Source: Lumbricus rubellus
Lineage: Eukaryota > Annelida > Clitellata > Crassiclitellata > Lumbricidae
Length of the DNA: 64,000 nucleotides
Assembly (NCBI GenBank): GCA_945859605.1
Contig: OX243811.1
Location: 53,966,113 to 54,030,112 of the forward strand
Direction of reading: 5' to 3'
The position numbers and the translations under genes are program-made. The notes beneath the pieces are model-generated. The model saw nothing but the letters and a program-made list of their open reading frames with translations. It did no database searches and was not told the origin of the DNA. Below, piece after piece: positions 1 through 33,357 of the stretch; within the stretch, counting starts at the first letter, position 1; every line of letters begins with the position of its first letter.

Positions 1-1990
1 TAGGCCTATAGATGCGCATGTATCTCACGGCCTTACAGACATTGATCCAGAGAGCACACATATACAAGATGGATACCCGGTAGCAGATTCATGGGAACTC
101 TGCCACTGTTTGCACTCTCACAGTCACAGTGCCAGTCACATGGCTGGATAAAAGGGGAGGACGACGCTAATGATCTTTGACATATCACACAGACTGCAGT
201 CGTTAAACTGAAACTACTACAGATTATAATAATAAAAATATTATGGTCCAAGAATAATTAAGCTATAGCGCGTTCTTCATAATCTATTTCATAATTATAT
301 TATACTTTGACACGTAATTAACTTACACTCAATGTTAGAATCTTCGGCGTCCACATAATTTTTTGCGGAGGAAAGGCAAAACATTTCTGATTATCCTTTA
401 GTTTCATTGGAGAAGTATAGACAAGGTGCATGACTGCATGTGCACCAGCGTTTAATCTGTAGACATGGGCGGAGACTTAGGGAGGGGCAGGTCTAAAAGA
501 GACTGTAGGCCTACGTGTGAACATGTGCAATGCAGCATTAAGCTTATGTGGCGTTTATAGTGAAAAATGATAGAGTAACCTCTGGGTATACTAATACTAT
601 TATGCCTATAGGTGTCCTGCAGCTATAGGGAGCCCATTCTATAGGTTGCATGGACAGCGACAGAAAAGAAGGGCGCTGCTTAATAGCGGTCTGCCAACGG
701 GAAACCAAACGCTCAGCTTGATCACTCTGCAAATCAGGGGGTATATATAATTATGGGGCGAATCAACGCCCAAGATATAGGTCAGCAAAATTCCTAAAAA
801 TACGGAGGAGCTTGTCGCTTTGTGCAACAACAAACCTACATGTACACCAACGCAGAGACCTCTGAAGCCAATGCTGGATATCCCGCATGTATACCTGAGT
901 CATGCATGGCCAAATTCTGTGGTAAGCTTATATGACTTATGAGCACTGAGCAGTGCCTCTGTGCGGAAGACTCGGTCTGACTCCAAGATCATTCCACTCC
1001 GTCTCAGGAGGGTTGCAGCCAATCCTGTCCGCTGGTATCCTCCCATCGAAGAGGGCGCTGCATGCAGTGATCGAGGCGTGAAGCGGGAGAGACTACGAAG
1101 CAGAGGAAGAAGGCTGAGGCCAGGATCGGTCGGTGGAGGAAGCTTTGCACAGAGGCAGCACTATAGCTATAGAGGTCAGTGGGCTAAATGAGAGACCAAC
1201 CTGAGCTGCAACCTGAGGAGCTGGAGCAGTTGGTAATAACAATCACGGCAAAGCAGATTTATGTGAAAGTTGGTTCAGGCTGGTACCATGCACGTATAGC
1301 TCCAGGGTTGCTCACATAGCACAAAAGAATGAGCTCCAGAGGGCTCTATAGAGCACGAGGTCCGTCGTGCAGATGATGTAAGGAAGGGGTCAGGACAGAA
1401 CCTTGGATGGGGCAGACCAAATATGGCGGAAGCCATGGGTGACCTAGATACATCAATGATGAATTATTTAGGTTATCGCACCCTAAAGAATGAGAAGGTT
1501 TTATGTCCACTGTAAAAAAATCAACTTAAAGTGCAAAAATGTTAATTTAATCGACATCAGCGAAATGGATAAATGCATTTTGACAGCAAATCTTAGAAAT
1601 CGATTATCCCGGTTTCGCAAACAGTGAACATAATTGTAGCTGGAATTTTTAGGGATACGAAATTCTGAACACTGCATGCATGGACGCAATTCTGCTTCTG
1701 CCTCTGCATGCCTCTATTATCATTAGGTCTATGCAGTTGAGCCGTCGTGAGAATCGCATTCACGGGAATCCATCAGTGAGATTTTAGTGACCTAATCAAA
1801 CAGTATTCTGTTTACGACTGATAGCAGGCATGCAGTGTATAGTTTCACAGTTCATTTCAAGGTAAAATATTATTATGTGTCGACATGGATATACAGAGGA
1901 AGATCTGGAAGATGCATGCAAAATTTCATGGCTACAGAAACTATGATACGTGCAATGTTCGACATTTATTTTCGTCGCCGTTACTAGAAG
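1..1990. other. No gene recognised
   Basis: This stretch lies downstream of LMO4 on the minus strand. The open frames here are short and lack domain-like composition or convincing splice partners. It contains several copies of the GGCCTATA/TAGGCCTA motif. I see no RNA gene and no mobile-element termini in it. Confidence 0.6.
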
Positions 1991-1992
1991 TT

Positions 1993-2148
1993 ATGTATAT
2001 ATATATATACTTATATATATATATATATACACACAGAGAGTGAGAGTGAGAGAGACAGAGACAGAGACAGAGACCGACAGACAGACAGAGACATGCAGGC
2101 AGACAGACAGATAGAGAGACAGAGAGACAGAGAGACAAAGACAGACAG
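1993..2148. repeat. TA and GACA/GAGA simple repeats
   Basis: An (AT)n tract at about 1995-2030 is followed by GAGA and GACAGACA tetranucleotide repeats to about 2148. The open frames over it (leucine/serine-rich on one strand) are repeat translations. Confidence 0.85.
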
Positions 2149-2511
2149 AATACAACTGTCGGACGAAGATGAAGAAAAGAAGGCTAAAACACATTATTTT
2201 CATCATCATCAATGCTCGCGTGTTGTGACTGTCGCGCCATAAAATGGATGCCGTCGTTAATGCATGTACTTTGACGACAGAACTAATGGTCAGAAATGAA
2301 CCATCATAGATTTCGCTGACAGGTAGATGGCCGACCAAACTGAATTTATTAACTGTAAAATGCACATAAACATCATGACGCGTCTACAGCTGCAGGTCTT
2401 CCCCGTCGCACTGACGTGTGTCTGTCTACTTGTCCCACTCTTCCCTATATTCGGCTTTGCTTCCGGCTGATTGGATTATAGGGTTGAATGTGTATATATG
2501 TTACCCCCGTC

Positions 2512-2642
2512 ATTAGCGCGAAGGACAAAAGCGCGCCGAAAAAAGCGCGCCGAAAAAAGCGCGCCGACAAAAGCGCGCCGACAAAAGCGCGAACCGTCAA
2601 TTGCGCGCAGGACAAGTTCGCGCCGACAATAGCGCGCGGCTA
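2512..2642. repeat. GCGCGCCGAMAAAA tandem repeat
   Basis: About eight imperfect copies of a 15-bp unit built on GCGCGCCGACAAAA. CpG-rich units alternate with short A-runs. The first units are the most regular and the last ones drift (for example GCGCGCAGGACAAGTT). I do not know a function. It may be the core of a larger repeat, but I could not see its ends. Confidence 0.75.
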
Positions 2643-2797
2643 TACCAACCTTATAGTGTTTTATTTAGCAGAGGTTGAAATTTGATGTATATTTAAATGA
2701 GCAAATGATCCAGTTTGTCTCCAGAGGCCTCTGATGCAACTTTGGAGTTGATCGTTTTAAATTTAATCAAGGCTTGATGAGTCTCCTGTAGTTCAGT

Positions 2798-2974
2798 CAT
2801 AGGCGTATACGAGATTTCATGAGTGGGGAGGGGGGCAAACATTGAACTTCTGCCCGAAAAATATATCGGTCCAAAAAGTTGACCTTTTTTAGTCGTTTGG
2901 TAATCGTCTGCAAATGCCCCCCCCCCCCCCTTTCGAAAAGGTCGTCAACTAGACCCCCGTCTCGTACGCCTATG
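2798..2974. mobile_element. hAT-type MITE, 177 bp
   Basis: The ends form an inverted repeat: CATAGGCGTA on the left and TACGCCTATG on the right. The element is flanked on both sides by the perfect 8-bp duplication AGTTCAGT (2790-2797 and 2975-2982). An 8-bp duplication with C-A-starting termini is the hallmark of hAT transposons. The interior is non-coding, with a 14-base C homopolymer near the right end and a G-rich stretch near the left. Confidence 0.88.
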
Positions 2975-2982
2975 AGTTCAGT

Positions 2983-3884
2983 GCATTATAAGACTCGCCT
3001 GAATGTGAAGTATTATCGCACGAACTGTTTACATACATATACAGAGGCATTCCTTTTGCGAAAGGATGAAGTATATAGTTACTTGGAGACTCTTGCCAAA
3101 GCTATACGTTTATAGGCTACCCTAGTATAGGCATATATATATATATATATAGACCTATTATATAACAGCCTATACTCAACTGCATACTACAAATTTACAC
3201 AGTCGCAATAGAATTCTTCAATAACGGATGATTCTCGCAACTTGAATTACCACAGCAGACGCAATGATTAATGATTAATTTTATCATGTATTCGCTTCGC
3301 AGCGAAGTAGATAATAATTCCTTCGCATTGTATATTCACACAGACAGTTTCGCAAAATTAATGCAGATATTAATTAATTGCGCAATCTTGCAAACAATCT
3401 TTCAGTAATTGAACCGCGCGCGCAAGCTTATCGCAAATTATATCAAATCTAGGCGGTTGGACGATGCGAGAGCCGGAAGGAGGTTGGAAGGAAACTGGAG
3501 GAGATGGAAGGAGGCTGGAAGGCAACGGGGGAGGGGAGATGGAAAGAGGTTGGAAGGGAAATGGAGGGGAGGGAAGGGAAGGGAGGGATTTGCTAAGACG
3601 TTTTCTAGCACGCGTAGGCTATACGGTATCAGCGGCATATCCTCGGAATGACAATGCGAGGATCAGACCTAATTCGGGGAAGCTCCGATCAGCGCCACAT
3701 GATAGGCGCTGCAGGGGAGAATTGGGGCGCATGTGGGGGATGGGTGGGTGGGTGGGTGGGTGGGGGGACGGCGTGCGTCTATTTCATCAAATACTTAATA
3801 GAACTCCATCGTTTCGTATCGAAAGAGAAAATTGAATCTTCCATTCTTCGGCAATATAACGTTAATCGATCGCTGTCTTCATTC
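2983..3884. other. No gene recognised; local simple repeats
   Basis: The segment contains a short (AT)n at about 3134-3150, an AG/G-rich stretch at 3465-3590 and a GGGTGGGT run at about 3738-3765. The open frames across the purine-rich part are low-complexity. Confidence 0.6.
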
Positions 3885-4470
3885 GTCAGCCGCCGCCTCC
3901 GCCGCCCATGGTAACGAGGAAGAAGAGGACGATGAAAACAAAGAGGAGGGGAGGCGGTGGTAGAGGAAGAGGAGCAGAGGCAAGAGCAGGGGCAGGATCA
4001 GGAGAAAAATGAAAGGAAAGAAGGAGGAGAAACAAGAGAAGAAGAAGAGCGAGGAAAACGAGGTGGATAGAAGCAGGAGGAAGAGGTGGGAAAAGAAGAC
4101 TACAACGAGAAGGAAGGGACAAAGGGAGGAGTACAGCGATGAGAAGGAAGAGAAGAAAGAAGGAGGAGGAGAAGGAGGAGGAGGTGGAAGAGGTGAAGGA
4201 AGTGAAGGAGTATGAGGAGTAGGAGGTGCATGGAAGAAGAGGAGGAGGACGAGTATATAGGACGAGGAGGAAGAGGAGAGATATGAAGACGAAACAAAGA
4301 GGAGAAGGAGTTGATACAGAGGAAGGCAAGGACATGAAGCATGGAAGAGCATTCATCGGTAGAAATGCATGTATATTCAGTGCAACAGTTATGGAGAGTA
4401 GAACACATGTAGAAGTGGAATAAGAGGAATTGGAAAGATATAGAAGGAGAATAAGATGGAAAGGATGAAG
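3885..4470. repeat. Polypurine GAGGAA-rich tract
   Basis: About 580 bases of nearly pure purine on the plus strand, built from GGA, GAA and GAG units. All overlapping open frames translate this bias (Ser/Leu/Pro on one strand, Glu/Arg/Lys on the other). Such strand asymmetry can form triplex or H-DNA, but that is inference. Confidence 0.85.
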
Positions 4471-4571
4471 TAAATTTGGGTAAACGGAAGAAACACCTTT
4501 GCAGGGATGGAATGAAAGGAAACAAAACGTTGAGCAGAAAACTGAAGAAGAATAAGAAGGAAAAATTTAGT

Positions 4572-4757
4572 AACAAGTCAGATGATGATAATGACGCCTG
4601 TGATAACAATGATGATAACAACAACAACAACGACGACGACGATGATGATGTACGTTGTTGTTGTTCTTGATGATGACGAAGACGATGACTGCGACGACGA
4701 CAATGATGATGATGATGATGATGATTATGTCGACGAAGACGATGATGATATACAGAA
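4572..4757. repeat. GAT/GAC/AAC trinucleotide microsatellite
   Basis: Imperfect runs of GAT, GAC and AAC units, followed by a TTGTTG interruption and then more GAT/GAC. The aspartate, histidine and isoleucine runs in all frames are repeat translations. Confidence 0.85.
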
Positions 4758-4759
4758 AT

Positions 4760-5574
4760 AACAGAAGGCCTGCGTCCATTCCGCGGGAATTGCCTAACTC
4801 ATACAGCACCGTGGTTCAAAAAAATAAGTCAAATTGTTTTGCATTTATCTCTAATAGGCCTATACCTGATGACATATCAAGCTAAATTTTTCCAGATAGA
4901 CTATTTAGAGAATTGGACCAAGAATATGATTCCAAAATTTCATGAGATAAAATTGAACGGATAAAAAGATCTGTCTCGTTCAACTTCATAGGCCTATATA
5001 TCCCGAAATTTCAGTTGACAAGCAATAATTACTGATAGAAAAGACAGACAATGCTTCAGTTGCTTTGTTTTGAGCGACTAAGATGATTGCTGTACACATC
5101 CAAGTGCAGATCAATAGATGGCGGATCTGATATCAACCATGGTATTTATAATTGCGTATAGGCCTACAGTTGGCCTATAATTGTATCTTTTCGTCGAATG
5201 CAACGTGCTAAACACGCCTGGACGCCAATTTCACACAAACACATCGTCATTACAGCCGCTTCATTTAATTGGTTGGCCTATAAGCTCATCATATATATCA
5301 TGTAACTAGGTCATCGAATGGCCGTTCCGTTTGCGCAGCCATGACCTACTGCCCTACTTAATACTCTGTCAATAGGTCTTTGCCTTTAAAAGCAGCACCC
5401 TTATAAGTTGCAGAAATGGTCAATTCTTGGCGTCGGTTTGTAATAAAAATATTGTCCTTTAGGCCTATAGTTTTATATTGTTTAATCCAATTTTTACGCA
5501 GACAAAACAACTCTGAGTCTCTGACTCTGAACGGAATGACCAATTTTAAATGGCGCATTAAACAGTTCGTACAG

Positions 5575-5577
<3 letters not shown>
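4760..5577. other. No gene recognised (LMO4 3' flank)
   Basis: AT-rich sequence downstream of the LMO4 stop, with at least six GGCCTAT motifs. It may include 3' untranslated sequence of LMO4, but I could not identify a clear polyadenylation signal, so the transcript end is not placed. Confidence 0.5.
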
Positions 5578-5610
<33 letters not shown>

Positions 5611-5742
5611 CTACATACATTATACGACTGCAAAGCCGCGTATATATAGGCTATATATACATATATATGCGTGTGTGCATTTATATATATATTGCTGCGT
5701 ATATATATATATAATTATATATATATATATATATATATGCAT
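5578..5742. repeat. TA dinucleotide tracts
   Basis: Several (AT)n runs (about 5579-5606, 5641-5668, 5679-5695 and 5701-5739) lie just downstream of the LMO4 stop codon on the minus strand, probably in or next to its 3' untranslated region. Confidence 0.8.
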
Positions 5743-5766
5743 CAGTCTGTGGTGATTATTCTGCGG

Positions 5767-27539
<21,773 letters not shown>

Positions 27540-28510
27540 ACAAAATGTGAATTCAGTCAACCATGGAGTTATTATACTTCCGGGTCAGAGTTGACTGTGA
27601 CATCGGTTCTGCATGAGTTCATCCGCTGCTTTACATGTATAAATATAATAGTCGAGACGCATGCATTCGTCGATTTATGCAGCGCCAGTTGAATCCACGA
27701 TGACAAAATGTGCTACGTAAAGAGGATGGTCTGATCCTTTAGACTTTCTCTTGAAACATGGTTGTCGAGAAGTAGATCACGTACATAGCGCAGTGCATGT
27801 ATAGTGGCAGCAGAAGAGGAGCATACCTTCAACAGTATGCCTTCAACAGCATACCTTCAACAGTATGCCTAGGCCTATGCTTCTTACGTTGGTCTCTTCA
27901 ATACTCCATAAGCACTGTCTTGATAAATCCAGTCGAGGTACAATGTAACTGACGTGCTTTTTGTATTGACTCTGATACAATCATAGACTGCAGTTGGTGT
28001 GTCTCGCTGTTCGTGTATAGGCTACACCCACACGAACGGTGTGGTGTGGATGAGAAGAAGAGACATTGAACTGGTCACGGTGGTTTAACACACGTATAAT
28101 TATTGTTTCATTCGTGTGTTCACAGTTCAGTAAAGAGAGCTAATCGTTGAGATGAAGATCACTTGACCATCATCGTTGTCGTCATCGTCGTCGTTCGATA
28201 CATGAGAGAGACGGTCATCACCCGTCCGTCGATCCGTCGATCGGTCGATCGTCGTCTGGCCTTCGCTCGCTCTCCCACTCGCCGCCGCCGCCGCCGCCGC
28301 CGCCGATGCCCTTTGCTCCGAGCGACGGCGACTCATCCGCCGTCTCCTCCTCCTCCTCCTCCCGGCCTCTAAAGGCTGCTCCTCGCAGGCACGCAGTCCA
28401 TGATCCGGTCGGTCGGTCGGGTAGTAGAGTCCGTCGTCGTCAGCGAGTATTTATATAGAGGAGGAGGCGAAGAAGTGCACGAGGGGCCCTTCTCTATATT
28501 TATAGCAGTC
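27540..28510 (-). promoter_or_regulatory. LMO4 upstream region, candidate promoter
   Basis: Two copies of TATAAATA on the minus strand (28455-28448 and 28504-28497) lie 49 bp apart, upstream of the LMO4 start, in a GC-rich neighbourhood (CCGCCG and CGGTCGGT runs at 28275-28310, 28405-28420 and 28520-28545). If used, they would give a 5' untranslated region of about 0.9 kb. The TATA assignment rests on sequence alone. Confidence 0.35.
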
Positions 28511-28647
28511 TTCTCATTCGTCCGTCGGTCGGTCGGTCGGTCGGTTGCGTAGGGCCAAGCGAGCGCTGCTGGTCATCTACGAGGGCAGCGGCGGCGGAAC
28601 GAGGCAACTGCATTACGAGGGCACTTGGCCTGATCGAATTTCAGATC

Positions 28648-28679
<32 letters not shown>

Positions 28680-28700
28680 TGCTGCTGCTGTGTAATATCA
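28276..28700. repeat. Short CCG, CTC, CGGT and CTG repeats
   Basis: (CCG)n at 28282-28304, (CTC)n at about 28346-28362, (GGTC)n at about 28406-28422 and 28521-28546, and (CTG)n at about 28648-28691. Confidence 0.8.
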
Positions 28701-28794
28701 TCAATCGTCAACAATGTCTCACTAACGAAGGCAGCGATTACACGATCGGCAGGCATCATCCTCTAATGCACGCCAGACACAACCAGATTAACTG

Positions 28795-29165
28795 CCTGTC
28801 TGTCTGTCTGTCTGTCTGCCTGTCTGTCTGTCTATCTGTCTGTCTGTCTGTCTGTCTGTATGTCTGTCTGTCTGTTTGTCTGTCTGTCTATCTCCATGCT
28901 TGTCTTCTTATAGCTGCCTGCCTGTCTCCCAATAAGTCCATCCGTCTGCCTGCCTGTTCTCCTATACCTGCCTTCCGGTCTTTCCTATCTGTCTTCCTAT
29001 CTGCCTGCCTGTCTTCCTATACTTGTATCTGTCTGCCTGCTTCTTGTCTACCTGCCTGTCTTTCCTAGCTGTCTAAATATCTACCTGCATGCCTTCCTAT
29101 GCGCCTGCCAGCCGTATCTCGGTCTTTGTCTCACCCGTCAGTCCGTCTTTATTTCTGTCTGTTTA
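28795..29165. repeat. GTCT/CCTGCCTGT-type simple repeat
   Basis: (TGTC)n with CCTGCC interruptions from 28795, decaying to about 29165. Confidence 0.85.
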
Positions 29166-29225
29166 TCTTTTTGTGTCTATTCGCATAACTGACCGTTCGA
29201 CCTCAGTTTGCATGTCCATCTGAAC

Positions 29226-29990
29226 GTCTTTCTCTGTGTCTTTCTCTATGTCTTTCTCTATGTCTTTCTCTATGTCTTTCTCTATGTCTTTCTCTATGTC
29301 TTTCTCTATGTCTTTCTCTATGTCTTTCTCTATGTCTTTCTCTATGTCTTTCTCTATGTTTTTCAATATGTATTTCTCTATGTCATTCTCTATGTCTTTC
29401 TCTATGTATTTCTCTACATGTATGTCTTTCTCTATGTCTTTCTCTATGTATTTCTCTATGTCTTTCTCTATGTCATTCTCTATGTCTTTCTCTATGTCTT
29501 TCTCTATGTTTTTCAATATGTATTTCTCTATGTCATTCTCTATGTCTTTCTCTATGTATTTCTCTACATGTATGTCTTTCTCTATGTCTTTCTCTATGTA
29601 TTTCTTTATGTCTTTCTCTATGTATTTCTCTATGTATTTCTTTATGTCTTTCTCTATGCATTTCTCTATGTTTTTCTCTGTGTCTTTCAATATGTATTTC
29701 TCTGTGTCTTTCTCTATGTCTTTATGTATTTCTCTATGTCTTTCTCTATGTCTTTCTCTGTTTTTCTCTGCGCCTTTCTCTGTGTTTTTCTCTATGTCTT
29801 TATGTATTTCTCTATGTCTTTCTCTGTGTCTTTCTGTTTTTCTCTGCGCCTTTCTCTGTGTTTTTCTCTATGTCTTTCTCTATGTAGCCTATTTCTCTGT
29901 GTCTTTCAATATGTATTTCTCTGGGTCTTTCTCTATGTCTTTATGTATTTCTCTATGTCTTTCTCTGGTTTTCTGTGTGCCTTTCTGTAT
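29226..29990. repeat. 12-bp TTTCTCTATGTC tandem array
   Basis: About 60 imperfect copies of TTTCTCTATGTC. A block containing TTTTTCAATATGTATTTC, a CATTC variant and CTACATGTATG recurs at about 29355 and 29512, giving a higher-order period near 155-160 bp. Because the unit is a multiple of three, all frames stay open; the 270-286-codon plus frames and the 175-codon Lys/Glu/Ile minus frame are artefacts. Confidence 0.93.
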
Positions 29991-30069
29991 GTATCTCTAT
30001 ACGTCGTCCGTCTGTCCGTTGGTCTGTCCTTCTGCATATCTAGCCTATTAGTGTGGCTGTATGACTAGT

Positions 30070-30374
30070 CCACTGTTAGCTTCTGTGTCTGTCCGCTACT
30101 CCGTTCTTCCGTCCGTCAGCCATTCCGTCCGTCTGTCTTTTAACCTGCCTCTCTGTGTGGATGTGATGTTTGCTGTCCGTCTGCTGTCCAGCTATAGCTA
30201 AAGCTATATCTATGCTTCTTCGATGATTGATGACTCTCCGTTGGTTCGTTTGTGGTTCATGTGATGCGCCTCCATTTGATCCTTGTCTTAAGAAATTATG
30301 TAAGAATGCTCAGCTTCATCTTCATCTGCAACTGCTGCTCTGCATGATCGGTCCCCACATTTATCATGCCACCT
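30070..30374. other. No gene recognised
   Basis: About 300 bases between the 12-bp array and the SINE copy. Low-level GTCC/GTCT bias continues at the left. No supported gene. Confidence 0.45.
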
Positions 30375-30513
30375 CCCCGCGTAAGGACCTTGGGCAAGTC
30401 CTTCACTTACAATTGCTCAGCGCTTCGGCGTGAAACTCCGATGCAGTGTCCGCTCTGCATCGGGAGCGCCTCTGAGTATAGAGAGCTTGAAGGGGCGCTA
30501 TAACAAGTGCACA
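30375..30513 (+). mobile_element. SINE copy interrupted by the LTR element
   Basis: GGACCTTGGGCAAGTCCTTC, GATGCAGTGTCCGCTCTGCA, GGGAGCGCCTCTGAGTATAG and GGGGCGCTATAACAAGTGCA match the SINE at 15193-15395 in order. The LTR retrotransposon inserted right at its tail, so the tail neighbours are now at 30513 and 39964. Confidence 0.75.
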
Positions 30514-32111
30514 TGTAACGGCCTGCCCCCACCTCGAAAGAAGCCCACGTGACCTCGGGTCCCACCCCTGGTATTGCTCTTCAGCCTCCCAAGTGGTAGG
30601 GGCCCGCCCTAGGATTTCAATCGAGGCGCCGCACTGTTGAAGGGGTTCTCTATTGTCAGGTAAGACTACAGGTCCATCTAAGTAAGTAAGATCTACGGGA
30701 TCCATTGATTTCCCTCCGGTAATGTCGTAGTTTAGGGTTGGGTCTTTCACCTCAGGACGGGGATGTCTCTCATCGGTACCAGGAATGGCTTCGGTCGAGT
30801 GGCGACATATGTCTGCGGTTCCCGGTCTGGGAACGACGGCTTCCTCTAATTGAAGACCGTCTGGGTTCGAATCCCCTTCAACAGATTGTGTAAATCCCCG
30901 ATCCCTAGATGTGGTCCACCCTTCCCTTCTCTTTTCCCTCATTACCTCGCCTTCTTCTCGGGAAAGACTACCCCGGTGGTGTTGCTCTTGCAAGTGGCTT
31001 ATCTCTTGACTAAGGCTCTTGAATTGGGACTCTTGTCGTTCCATAAACATCCCCAGGGTTTCTGACACAGTTAGTAAAAGTTCCCCAACTTGTTTACCCT
31101 TTGCTTCTAATTCGTCAAGACGGTCAGGGGTTCCCCCCTTCTCCCCTTCAGTTATGCATTCCTCTAGTTCCTCATCAGAGTGGTCCTCAGACCTTATAGA
31201 AGTTTCCATTATTCAGTTATTTATTAACGTCAGATTTGATTTATTTAATTAAACAATTCAACTGAGTATAATGAATAAGCGTTACTGACAATTAACATCT
31301 GTGATTGGGCCTAGATATTGTTCTTCAATAACTATGCAATGTGTCTTCAAAGTCAGCAGAATCTCCGTAAATAATCAACAGGCGTGCACAACCTTATTTC
31401 TAGTAATCACGTTCTATAACTAACAGTCAGATATAATGAATCATAATTCGGTCTGCAGCTTTCAACCGATATACAATATCAGCTTAGGTTTCAATTCTTA
31501 TTATCAATGAACATTAATATCTAATTAATTAACTACACTTGGTTTCGGATTCTGTTATGGAGCAATTAGATTAGTTAATACTTTCCTGGAAATTTCCGTG
31601 CAATTTGGCCAACACTCGCATTAAAATATGAAAAGAAGATCGGAAGATTTCCTGTCCGAATATTGGAATATATGACAATAAAGATTCACACAGAATCAGC
31701 TGCAAACTGCCCCAAAACCAGTCGCTTAGTCAACGGTATATTCTTATTCATGAAATCAGGCAATCAGCCACACATTCAGCATTTTTAGACCCAGAATACA
31801 CGGAATTTCTGATCTTCCCGAGCCGAGCTCTCACTCCGATGAAAACTTCCAGTCGACTGCGCATTTCGGCGTTGGAAGCGGTCACGTGATCTGGATCAAC
31901 CAATCAGCGACTTACACGTCGGCAGAATCTAAAAATAGAGTGTCGCATTGCGACACTTTCTGTTGCAGCGAAGTACTGCACCGAAGGTCAGATCTAAAAG
32001 CGGCTAAAACCGAAGGCCGGTCGCAAATTTAGCAAGGCCGCAAATTAATAAGTGAGTACGCCGAGCGGCCTAAAAGGAGGTTAAATTGTAGCGGCCTCAT
32101 AGGACGTTACA
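30514..32111 (-). repeat. 3' LTR
   Basis: 1598 bp, TG...CA. It carries the same internal open frame start as the 5' LTR copy (ATG at 31209). Beyond the LTR edge this copy runs into flanking SINE sequence and stops at 30403, so its 268-codon frame is a by-product. Confidence 0.95.
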
Positions 32112-32124
32112 CACCCCCCCACTT
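32112..32124 (-). promoter_or_regulatory. Polypurine tract of LTR element
   Basis: On the minus strand, AAGTGGGGGGGTG directly abuts the TG of the 3' LTR, the position and composition expected of the plus-strand priming tract. Confidence 0.85.
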
Positions 32125-33357
32125 AATCCAATTTTCCACCTTAATGGAAAATTTCCAGAATAGGATCCGAAACCAAACAATATAATTAAGCAACCTTAAC
32201 TAATTTACTACGGTACTACGTGAGAACAAGATCCTCAATTGATACACATTGTACCGACAACCCCGGTACGCTTAGGTGAAAAAGGGTTCATGCCCAAAAA
32301 AGAATTACCAAGTCTAAACTTATAACCATCACGAAACTGACATCAGCAATTTAAGGTTATCACAAAGAATCTCTGTGCTGAAACAAATTTACAGTTAACA
32401 CAAATTATAATCATCATTCCTAATCCATCACTTGCACGGAGCCACTTACTAGGATAATTAAAATGTCTTCCAAACACATATTCCCCGCTCCGGCACCAAA
32501 CCTGACAATACTATTATATTAACAAATCAGCACATTAGATTCCAATTTAACAGGTTACCAGTACTATGAATCAAATGCACGTTACACAATAAAAGAAGGC
32601 TGAATTGCTTTTAATTCTATCCTCACCGATAACCAAAGAGATTTCTGGGAAAACTCTGTTCCTTAGCTCAACATACAATCGCTATCAGCGATGGGCAGTC
32701 AATACCTCATTACCCACGTTACACGTTACTAGGGCTGAACTATTAAGCAAAGGCTTTACTGCTTAGTGAAGCATACCCAAGCCACACTAGGACGGATTTC
32801 TCCTTGACCTATGTAATAGTCTGTCGACGTCTACCTTACAAGACGGAGCATAACAGAGCAGACCTTCCGGAACTAGCAAACAAAGGATTTACTATTCAGG
32901 GAAACATACCCAAGAAGCTAGTACGGATTTCTCCCTGACTTATGCAATAGACTTTCTACGTCCACCTTACAGGACGGAATATAATAGAATAGACCCGTAA
33001 CGCTGTCTGGACAATTACAACCCACTATTCTACATCCGAACCCTGCTCTCGCTAACCGGATAGAATTCTAAATAGCAATTAATCTAATCGGGGATTATAC
33101 GATTAATCACGATTATGCAATCACATCTTTTATACTACAAACAAGCACAGCATTCTTGCCCTTCTTCGTGGCAACAAAGAAAACAATGCAAGTAAAACTA
33201 CAAGTAAACAATTCTAATCTACCCCCATGATCTAACCTAGATCAAGTCTAGAAACAAAAATTCATATGCATTTTCATCCGAAGGAACTCAAACCAGGCTT
33301 CTCGCCAAAGCCTAAACCTATCGCCATTACGCGATATTATCTTACACTAGCTATACG
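32125..33357 (-). other. 3' non-coding part of LTR element
   Basis: About 1.2 kb between the end of the pol-derived frame and the polypurine tract. It contains two diverged direct copies of a ~125-bp unit (around 32755-32870 and 32883-32995) sharing ATACCCAAG, GGATTTCTCC and ACCTTACAGGACGGA-like text. No envelope-like frame is present. Confidence 0.7.

Noticed and set aside
3879..4630. Leucine/serine-rich frames of 150-176 codons that look like membrane proteins
   Set aside because: They overlap a polypurine tract and trinucleotide repeats on the opposite strand; the hydrophobic look is compositional.
27540..27560. LMO4 start at 27560
   Set aside because: The codon there is TTG; the first in-frame ATG is at 27539 with a reasonable context.
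29208..30068. Long plus-strand frames (270-286 codons) and a 175-codon Lys/Glu/Ile minus frame
   Set aside because: A 12-bp tandem repeat keeps all frames open; no evidence of a gene.
30403..31209. 268-codon minus frame as a separate gene
   Set aside because: It is the LTR-encoded N-terminus duplicated in the 3' LTR, running out into flanking SINE sequence.
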